Below are positions 1 to 5,057 of a stretch of DNA of 9,327 bases, in pieces (position 1 is the first letter of the stretch; every line of letters starts with the position of its first letter). A program made the translations under genes and the position numbers. A model generated the notes under the pieces. It saw nothing but the letters and a program-made list of their open reading frames with translations. It had not been told where the DNA came from and did not search any database. The DNA is from an uncultured Collinsella sp. (GTDB taxonomy: Bacteria > Actinomycetota > Coriobacteriia > Coriobacteriales > Coriobacteriaceae): contig USJB01000037.1 in assembly GCA_900554905.1 (NCBI GenBank), forward strand, positions 1 through 9,327, written 5' to 3'.

Positions 1-14
1 TTCGTCGCAAGTAG

Positions 15-1961
15 GTGCGTGTGGCCGGTCACGACAACATTCCAACACTCGCCGAGCAGGTTTCGCGCGTTCCCACGCAGCCCGGATGTTACCTTTGGAA
101 AGATGCCAAGGGCGATGTCATCTACGTTGGCAAGGCAAAAAACCTGCGTTCCCGTATGCGCCAGTACGTGACACTGCAGGATGAGCGTCAAAAGATCCCG
201 CTGATGATGCAATTGGTTGCGAGCTTTGACTACATCGTTGTCGAAACCGAGCATGAGGCGCTTGTACTCGAGCGCAACCTGATCGGCCAGTACCATCCGT
301 ACTTTAATGTGGACCTTAAGGACGACAAGAGCTATCCCTTTATCGCTATCACCAAGAGCGACCTGTATCCCGCTATCAAATATACGCGCGAGCGTCATAA
401 GCCGGGAACGCGTTATTTTGGTCCCTATACCGATAGCCGCGCGGCGCGTGAGACCATTGACACGCTGCGCAAGGTGATCCCGATCTGCTCGGCTTCTTGT
501 GCGGAGTGGCGTCGTTGTCGTCGTATCGTCGAGTCCCACAGGGGCGAGGAAGACATCGTCAATATGATTTGCGCGCAAAACGGGCGTCCCTGCTTCGACT
601 ACCATGTCGGGCGCGGCCCAGGTGCGTGTGTCGGCGCGATTTCTCCTACGGACTATGCCAAGAACGTCAAACGTGTCGAACGTTTTTTGTCGGGCCATCG
701 CAAGGATGTCGTCGATGAGCTGACCTCCGAGATGACGGATGCCGCCGAGGCGCTCGACTTTGAGCGCGCGGCACGCGTCAAACGTCGTTTGGAGGTCATC
801 AGGGGTCTGGACGACCGTCAGCAAGTCGTTTTTCCCTCCAGTGTCGATATCGATGTCATCGGTTTCTATCGCGAGGAGACCATCTCCGCCGCTTGCGTCT
901 TTGTCGTGCGTGAGGGTCGAACGGTTCGAACCTGCGAGTTTATTCTCGATAAGGGTTTGGATGTCGACGAAGAGGAACTTCAATCGGGCTTTCTTAAGCG
1001 CTATTACGACGAGACGGCTGATATTCCAGCCGAGGTCAATCTTTCTGTCGAGCTTGAGGATGCCGAAGCGTTGGGGGAGTGGCTTGCGGGCAAGCGCGAA
1101 CGCTCTTGCCATCTCCATAGGCCGCAGCGTGGCGAAAAGCACCGTTTGCTCGATATGGCATCCAAAAATGCGCGCCATGCCCTCATGCGCTACATGATGC
1201 GAACGGGGTACGCTGACGACCGCACCAATCAAGCGCTCCTGGAGCTCGAAAGCGCGCTGGCGCTGCCGGCGCCGCCGATGCGTATCGAGTGCTTCGATAT
1301 CTCGACGCTGCATGGAACATTTACCGTCGCCTCGATGGTGGTGTTTACCAACGGACGCGCCGACAAGAGCCAGTACCGTCGTTTTAAAATTCAGGCCGAA
1401 TTGGACGAGGCAAACGACTTCGTGTCGATGTCCGAGGTTTTGGGACGACGCTATGCTCCCGAGCGCATGGTCGACGAGCGCTTTGGCTCGCGCCCCGATT
1501 TGCTCGTTGTCGATGGCGGTAAGCCGCAATTGACCGCTGCGATCAAGCAACTTGAGGCTCTTGGGCTCGATATACCAGTTTGTGGCTTGGCAAAGGCCGA
1601 TGAGGAGGTTTTCGTGCCTTGGGACGAGACTCCCGTCGTGCTGCCGACCGGGTCTGCTTCGCTCTATCTAATTAAACAGGTGCGCGATGAATCGCACCGT
1701 TTTGCAATCACATTCCATCGTGAGTTGCGCGATAAAGCCATGACAGTTTCGGTACTCGATGACGTTCCAGGCGTGGGACCCACCAGAAAACGTGCCATTA
1801 TGCGCCATTTTGGCTCGATGAAGCGTTTGCGCGCGGCGAGCGAGCAAGAGATCGCGGAAGTTCGCGGCATACCTGCCGATGTTGCCAAGGCGGTCCACGA
1901 GGCGCTCGTTGCGTGGAATGCCGAGCGCGCTGAGGCGGCGGCTGGCCATTCCGATAGCTAA
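15..1961 (+). CDS. uvrC: UvrC, excinuclease ABC subunit C
   Basis: UvrC is the dual-incision nuclease of nucleotide excision repair; it is recruited by UvrB at damaged DNA in the cytoplasm and cuts on both sides of the lesion. The 648-residue protein shows the full family order. The GIY-YIG nuclease domain spans about 20-98, with PGCY at 23-26, YVG at 37-39 and the E-A-L-x-L-E-x-N-L-I helix at 81-90. A UVR helical motif that contacts UvrB lies at about 232-262. The RNase H-like 5' nuclease domain has IECFDIS (Asp428), VVDGGK (Asp500) and the His561/His568 region. Tandem helix-hairpin-helix motifs lie at 578-632. Start: GTG 15 is the first possible start after an in-frame stop at 12-14; GTG 21, with AGG at 13-15, is also plausible. 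Length is normal. Oddity: the usual four-cysteine cluster is altered (Cys158, 162, 168, 186, 193, 205, with Gly201 where the third Cys is expected). Codon use is less biased than in the opp genes. Confidence 0.97.
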   Translation: MRVAGHDNIPTLAEQVSRVPTQPGCYLWKDAKGDVIYVGKAKNLRSRMRQYVTLQDERQKIPLMMQLVASFDYIVVETEHEALVLERNLIGQYHPYFNVDLKDDKSYPFIAITKSDLYPAIKYTRERHKPGTRYFGPYTDSRAARETIDTLRKVIPICSASCAEWRRCRRIVESHRGEEDIVNMICAQNGRPCFDYHVGRGPGACVGAISPTDYAKNVKRVERFLSGHRKDVVDELTSEMTDAAEALDFERAARVKRRLEVIRGLDDRQQVVFPSSVDIDVIGFYREETISAACVFVVREGRTVRTCEFILDKGLDVDEEELQSGFLKRYYDETADIPAEVNLSVELEDAEALGEWLAGKRERSCHLHRPQRGEKHRLLDMASKNARHALMRYMMRTGYADDRTNQALLELESALALPAPPMRIECFDISTLHGTFTVASMVVFTNGRADKSQYRRFKIQAELDEANDFVSMSEVLGRRYAPERMVDERFGSRPDLLVVDGGKPQLTAAIKQLEALGLDIPVCGLAKADEEVFVPWDETPVVLPTGSASLYLIKQVRDESHRFAITFHRELRDKAMTVSVLDDVPGVGPTRKRAIMRHFGSMKRLRAASEQEIAEVRGIPADVAKAVHEALVAWNAERAEAAAGHSDS

Positions 1962-2040
1962 ACACGAGCCTAAACTACTGATATACATGATTGCGTGATT
2001 TTCAACCATTTATTTCGCCATGATTGCCTGCTGGTTTCGG

Positions 2041-2059
2041 GTTTTATTAACGCTAAAAC
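2041..2059. promoter_or_regulatory. inverted repeat next to the -35 box, possible operator
   Basis: GTTTTA (2041-2046) and TAAAAC (2054-2059) are perfect 6-bp inverted arms with a 7-bp spacer, ending 2 bp before the putative -35 hexamer. An overlapping 8-bp palindrome, AAACGTTT, lies at 2056-2063. Position and symmetry fit a transcription-factor site for the opp promoter, but the arms are short and AT-rich, so chance is possible. No regulator gene is in the window. Confidence 0.3.
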
Positions 2060-2061
2060 GT

Positions 2062-2094
2062 TTGACTAGCCATGGTGAATAACCCTGCTATCCT
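2062..2094 (+). promoter_or_regulatory. putative sigma70-type promoter of the opp operon
   Basis: A -35-like TTGACT lies at 2062-2067. Downstream is TGCTATCCT (2086-2094), which can be read as a -10 hexamer TGCTAT with an 18-bp spacer or as an extended -10 (TG-N-TATCCT) with a 21-bp spacer. Transcription would begin near 2098-2101 and give a leader of about 225-230 nt before oppA. This is the best promoter-like pair in the intergenic region and fits a separate, highly expressed operon. The call rests on motif matching only. Confidence 0.55.
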
Positions 2095-2167
2095 GCGGGT
2101 TGACGAAGACTGATATCTCACCTCGTCGATACATACTGTCTGGCGAATCATTTGTCAATGAATTCGG

Positions 2168-2190
2168 TGAACGGTAGTAAATACCGTTCA
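2168..2190. repeat. 23-bp palindrome in the oppA leader
   Basis: TGAACGGTA (2168-2176) and TACCGTTCA (2182-2190) are perfect 9-bp inverted arms around GTAAA. No T-run follows, so it is not an intrinsic terminator. It can be an RNA hairpin (P3 of the leader) or a DNA operator lying about 70 bp downstream of the predicted transcription start. A repressor site is possible there; sequence alone cannot separate the two readings. Confidence 0.6.
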
Positions 2191-2316
2191 AGCGTATGTA
2201 TGTATCGGTCGCCGAGCGCGGCACCTCAGTTGGGTTCGTCGGTAGGTAAGGTATATATCGTCCGCAAGTTGCGCGGGGGCAAGTCTAGGTGCTCCCGGGT
2301 AAGATTCTCTATTGAT

Positions 2317-2322
2317 AGGAGA
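2317..2322 (+). promoter_or_regulatory. ribosome binding site of oppA
   Basis: AGGAGA at 2317-2322 lies 4 nt before ATG 2327 and fixes that ATG as the start rather than the upstream in-frame TTG 2312, which lies before the site. The site is within the 3' arm of the possible 2305-2323 stem, so access to it may be controlled. Confidence 0.85.
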
Positions 2323-2326
2323 AGAC

Positions 2327-3940
2327 ATGGCCATCATCAACAAGGGTATGTCCAGGCGTTCGTTCCTCGGCCTCACCGGCAGCGTCGCTGCTGTCGCAGG
2401 GCTTGGTCTCACCGGCTGCGGTGGCAGCTCTAACGACGAGGGTTCCGCTTCCGGTTCCACCGATTCCGCCAACCGTGGCGGCGGCGTGATCACCGCTGGT
2501 TCCGCTTACGCTCCGTCCAGCTTCGATCCCGCCAGCACCGGCTCCGCTGTGGGCCTGGGTGCTAACTGGCACGTCGTCGAGGGCCTCTACGGCATCGATT
2601 ACCACGACTACAGCACCTTCAACGAGCTCGCCACCGACGATCCCAAGTCTGTGGACGACACCACTTTCGAGGTCACCATCCGCAAGGGCGCCAAGTTCTC
2701 CGATGGCACCGAGGTCACCGCTGACGATGTCGTTGCCTCCTACACCGCTTGCGCCGCTTCCGCTACCTATGCTCCGTTCTTCCAGCCCTTCGAGTCCATC
2801 GAGGCCAAGGACGCCAGCACCGTAACGGTCAAGACCAAGGTCCCCAACTTCTCCCTGCTCAAGGATCGTCTGGCCATCGTCCGCGTTACCCCGGCCACCC
2901 AGACCGAGGAGGATCGCGCCAAGCAGCCGATCGGCTCCGGCCCCTGGATGTACGACTCTATCTCCGATACCGAGATCACCCTGGTTCCCAACCCCGAGTA
3001 CAACGGTGAGTATGCTGCCGAGGATAAGAAGATCCAGTACAGCATCCTGACCGACCCCACCGCTCGCGTTACCGCTCAGCAGGAGGGCTCCACGCTCGTT
3101 ATGGAGCTCGTTACCGCTGACGCCGTCGACCAGCTCGAGAGCGCCGGCTGCAAGATCGATAACGTTCAGGGTTTCGGCACCCGCTTCATCATGTTCAACG
3201 TCGCCAAGGAGCCTTGGAACAACGTCAAGGTCCGTCAGGCTGTCATGTATGCGCTCGACACCGAGAAGATGGTCAGTAACACCTTCGCCGGCCTTGCCAC
3301 CGCTGCCAGCTGCTACCTGCCCAAGAGCTTCACCAACTATCATGAGGCTTCCACGGTGTACAAGACCGACGCCAAGAAGGCTAAGAAGCTCATCGAGGAG
3401 TCTGGCATCACCCCGGGTGCCATCACCCTGCGCACCACCGACAACGAGCAGATTAAGGGCATGGCCGCCCAGGTCAAGAACGACCTCGACGCTCTCGGCT
3501 TCGATGTGACCATCCAGACCGATACCTCGCCGGCCACCTACGCTGCCATCGACGGCGGCGAGGCCTACGATATCCTCCTTGCCCCTGGCGATCCTTCCTG
3601 CTTCGGCGCCGACCCCGACCTGCTGCTCAACTGGTGGTACGGCGACAACGTCTGGATGCAGACCCGTTGCCCGTGGAAGGAGTCCGCTGAGTGGGAGAAG
3701 CTCCACGGTCTCATGGACGAGGCTCTTGCCGCCGAGGGCGACGAGCAGCAGAAGAAGTGGAACGAGTGCTTCGATATCATCGCTGACAACGCCGTTCTGT
3801 ACCCCGTTGTCCACGTCAAGACCGTCTCCGCTTCCTGGGACGATCCGTCCACTGCGCCCAACGGCGAGGCCCTCGATGGCTTCAAGGGCATCGGTACGAC
3901 GAGCATGTCCTTCAGGGGCGTTGCGACCGTCAAGGCGTAA
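2327..3940 (+). CDS. oppA: OppA-type solute-binding lipoprotein of an ABC importer
   Basis: This 537-residue protein is the extracytoplasmic substrate receptor of the importer encoded downstream (family SBP_bac_5). The N-terminus has a twin-arginine signal, S-R-R-S-F-L-G at 9-15, then a hydrophobic stretch and a lipobox L-T-G-C with Cys31. This predicts Tat export, lipid attachment and anchoring to the outer face of the membrane. A Ser/Gly-rich linker follows. The family signature is clear at 114-139 (F-E-V-T-I-R-K-G through D-G-T-E-V-T-A-D-D-V), and the late segment A-D-P-D-L-L-L-N-W-W at about 428-437 is also typical. Length is usual. ATG 2327 is chosen from the AGGAGA site and because the signal peptide then has normal length. 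Codon use is extremely biased (AAG nearly exclusive for Lys), suggesting high expression. The substrate is probably peptides, but some relatives bind oligosaccharides, and the neighbouring esterases keep that open. Confidence 0.93.
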   Translation: MAIINKGMSRRSFLGLTGSVAAVAGLGLTGCGGSSNDEGSASGSTDSANRGGGVITAGSAYAPSSFDPASTGSAVGLGANWHVVEGLYGIDYHDYSTFNELATDDPKSVDDTTFEVTIRKGAKFSDGTEVTADDVVASYTACAASATYAPFFQPFESIEAKDASTVTVKTKVPNFSLLKDRLAIVRVTPATQTEEDRAKQPIGSGPWMYDSISDTEITLVPNPEYNGEYAAEDKKIQYSILTDPTARVTAQQEGSTLVMELVTADAVDQLESAGCKIDNVQGFGTRFIMFNVAKEPWNNVKVRQAVMYALDTEKMVSNTFAGLATAASCYLPKSFTNYHEASTVYKTDAKKAKKLIEESGITPGAITLRTTDNEQIKGMAAQVKNDLDALGFDVTIQTDTSPATYAAIDGGEAYDILLAPGDPSCFGADPDLLLNWWYGDNVWMQTRCPWKESAEWEKLHGLMDEALAAEGDEQQKKWNECFDIIADNAVLYPVVHVKTVSASWDDPSTAPNGEALDGFKGIGTTSMSFRGVATVKA

Positions 3941-3989
3941 GACTCGCTTGAGTCTGTATGCAGGATGTCGGTCGTTGGCACCGTATCCT
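3940..3989 (+). repeat. two tandem hairpins directly after the oppA stop
   Basis: The first stem, AGACTC/GAGTCT (3940-3945 with 3950-3955, loop GCTT), starts at the last base of the oppA stop codon. The second pairs 3962-3972 with 3980-3989 (ten pairs including one G-U, one bulged T at 3968, 7-nt loop). Neither is followed by a T-run. They probably protect the 3' end of an oppA transcript or form part of an attenuating region. Confidence 0.5.
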
Positions 3990-4002
3990 CATAGTTGAAA
4001 CA

Positions 4003-4036
4003 AAGACCCGGGCGACCTCGATGTCGCTCGGGTCTT
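4003..4036. terminator. strong hairpin between oppA and oppB, attenuator or partial terminator
   Basis: A 14-bp stem pairs 4003-4016 with 4023-4036 (one G-U at 4011/4028) around the loop CTCGAT. On the + strand it is followed by GTAATG rather than a T-tract, so termination into oppB should be partial at best. On the - strand it is followed by TTGTTTC, a better tract. Between a binding-protein gene and its permease gene, such a stem commonly limits read-through or blocks 3' exonucleases, so that binding protein exceeds permease. Confidence 0.6.
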
Positions 4037-4039
4037 GTA

Positions 4040-4057
4040 ATGAGTATCCGTACTCAT
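4040..4057 (+). repeat. short hairpin upstream of the oppB ribosome binding site
   Basis: ATGAGTA (4040-4046) pairs with TACTCAT (4051-4057) around a TCCG tetraloop. It lies 3 nt after the strong 4003-4036 stem and about 27 nt before the AAAGGGGAG site of oppB. It is the fourth hairpin in the 157-bp gap. Confidence 0.5.
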
Positions 4058-4097
4058 ATACCAGTTGGTCCTACCGACAAAAGAAAGGGGAGAGAAC

Positions 4098-5054
4098 GTG
4101 AACAACTTGCTACGTTTGATTGGAAGGCGTCTTGTGGCGCTGCCGATCATGGCATTGGGCGTCACCGTCCTGGTGTTCTTCCTTATGTCGTTCTCCAAGA
4201 CCGACCCCGCCTACACGGCGTTGGGTGACGGCGCCTCGCCAGAGGCGGTTGCCGAGTACCATGAGAAGTATGGTCTGGACGACCCCTGGCCCGTGCGCTA
4301 CGTGCGCTATATGGGCGATTTGATCCATGGCGACATGGGCACCTATGGTGCTGCTCGCAACTCCGTTGCCAAGCGCATCTCCACGGCCCTGCCCGTCACG
4401 ATGCAGCTGACCTTCATCGGTCTTGCCATCGGTGCGGTCGTTTCGTTTTTGCTCGGCGTCATCGCGGCACTGTATCGCGACAAATGGCCGGACCAAGTGA
4501 TCCGCGTCTTTTCCATCGCCGGCTTGGCAACCCCGTCGTTCTGGCTTGCCGTCCTGTTGATTCTGCTGTTCTCTTCCTACCTTAAGGTGCTTCCGGCGTC
4601 CGGTGCTCTACCTCACTTCACCACCAACCCGGCTGGCTATCTGGGACGTATGATCATGCCCGCCATCGCCTTGGCATTTCCGCTGACGGGCCAGATGACT
4701 CGTATCGTGCGTACGGCCATGGTTGAGGAGCTCGATAAGGACTATGTCCGTATGGCTCGCGGCGCCGGCGTTCCCGAGAAGGTCGTCGTCGGCATCAACG
4801 TTTTGCGCAACGCACTGATCACCCCGGTCACCACCCTCGGTCTTAAGATTGGTTACCTCATGGGCGGCGCTGTCGTCATCGAGGTCATCTTCAACCTCCC
4901 CGGCATGGGCACCGCGATTCTGCAGGGCGTTCAGGGCAACGAGGCGAACCTGGTTCAGGGCGTCGTTATCGTCGTTGCTCTTGCCTTCATCATCATCAAC
5001 ATCGTGGTTGACATGCTCTACCTGCTCATCAACCCGCGCATCAGGACGGTGTAG
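4098..5054 (+). CDS. oppB: OppB/DppB-type permease subunit of the ABC importer
   Basis: This 318-residue integral membrane protein forms one half of the translocation channel (BPD_transp_1 fold). Hydrophobic segments lie at about 12-31, 101-124, 136-160, 185-200, 240-265 and 287-309, giving the six helices usual for OppB. The region between helices 1 and 2 (about 32-100) is the soluble OppB insert. The EAA coupling loop that docks on an ATPase is at about 209-240 (E-E-L-D-K-D-Y-V-R-M-A-R-G-A-G, then N-V-L-R-N-A-L). GTG 4098 is chosen because GGAG (4089-4092, inside AAAGGGGAG) sits 5 nt upstream and the protein then starts like other OppB proteins; the in-frame TTG 4065 would put this site inside the gene. 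The next gene starts 3 bp after the stop, so they are co-transcribed and probably translationally coupled. Confidence 0.93.
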   Translation: MNNLLRLIGRRLVALPIMALGVTVLVFFLMSFSKTDPAYTALGDGASPEAVAEYHEKYGLDDPWPVRYVRYMGDLIHGDMGTYGAARNSVAKRISTALPVTMQLTFIGLAIGAVVSFLLGVIAALYRDKWPDQVIRVFSIAGLATPSFWLAVLLILLFSSYLKVLPASGALPHFTTNPAGYLGRMIMPAIALAFPLTGQMTRIVRTAMVEELDKDYVRMARGAGVPEKVVVGINVLRNALITPVTTLGLKIGYLMGGAVVIEVIFNLPGMGTAILQGVQGNEANLVQGVVIVVALAFIIINIVVDMLYLLINPRIRTV

Positions 5055-5057
5055 ATT

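Larger units (their letters stand above)
1962..2326 (+). other. uvrC-oppA intergenic region
   Basis: This gene-free stretch separates uvrC from the transporter operon. The first part is AT-rich and shows no convincing hairpin plus T-run terminator for uvrC. It carries an imperfect direct repeat, CATGATTGCGTG at 1986-1997 and CATGATTGCCTG at 2019-2030, and an inverted repeat at 2041-2059. A promoter (2062-2094) and a structured leader (about 2098-2326) fill the rest. A reading frame starting at TTG 2152 or ATG 2158 crosses into oppA but has no ribosome binding site and is not considered a gene. Confidence 0.8.
2098..2326 (+). promoter_or_regulatory. long structured 5' leader of oppA, candidate cis-regulatory RNA
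   Basis: The leader has several nested inverted repeats. P1 pairs 2127-2136 with 2198-2207 (10 perfect base pairs, with two more G-U pairs possible outside). P1 encloses P2 (2144-2152 with 2157-2166; nine pairs, one bulged A at 2161, loop TGTC) and P3 (2168-2176 with 2182-2190; nine perfect pairs, loop GTAAA). P2 and P3 are one nucleotide apart, giving a three-way junction. Further down are a small GCCG/CGGC hairpin (2211-2222), a GC-rich hairpin (2274-2281 with 2290-2297) and a 6-bp stem pairing TTCTCT (2305-2310) with GGAGAA (2318-2323), which covers the oppA ribosome binding site. This layout resembles a folded sensor followed by an expression switch. I recognise no known riboswitch class. 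Pairings were found by eye, without energy calculation. Confidence 0.5.

Noticed and set aside
1..14. Frame ending CGT CGC AAG TAG before uvrC, perhaps the tail of an upstream gene.
   Set aside because: Only three sense codons are visible, too few to support a gene call.
2152..2180. TTGTCA with a TAGTAA-like -10 overlapping the palindrome, a possible second promoter.
   Set aside because: The -10 matches only three of six consensus positions; the 2062-2094 pair is better.
2230..2259. TTGGGT with TATATA, another possible promoter in the leader.
   Set aside because: Poor -35 match and a 16-bp spacer; kept only as a remote alternative.
2274..2297. GC-rich hairpin in the leader as an intrinsic terminator.
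   Set aside because: No T-tract follows, so it is treated as leader structure, not a terminator.
2152..2433. Possible small leader peptide starting at TTG 2152 or ATG 2158.
   Set aside because: No ribosome binding site, the start lies in a stable stem, and the frame runs into oppA in another frame with no plausible protein.
2309..3814. A 501-codon open frame on the - strand opposite oppA.
   Set aside because: Low-complexity Gly/Val/Leu/Asp-rich shadow of the biased oppA codons, with no recognisable motif.
4065..4097. Upstream TTG start for oppB.
   Set aside because: It would place the good AAAGGGGAG site inside the coding region and add residues not typical of OppB; GTG 4098 fits better.
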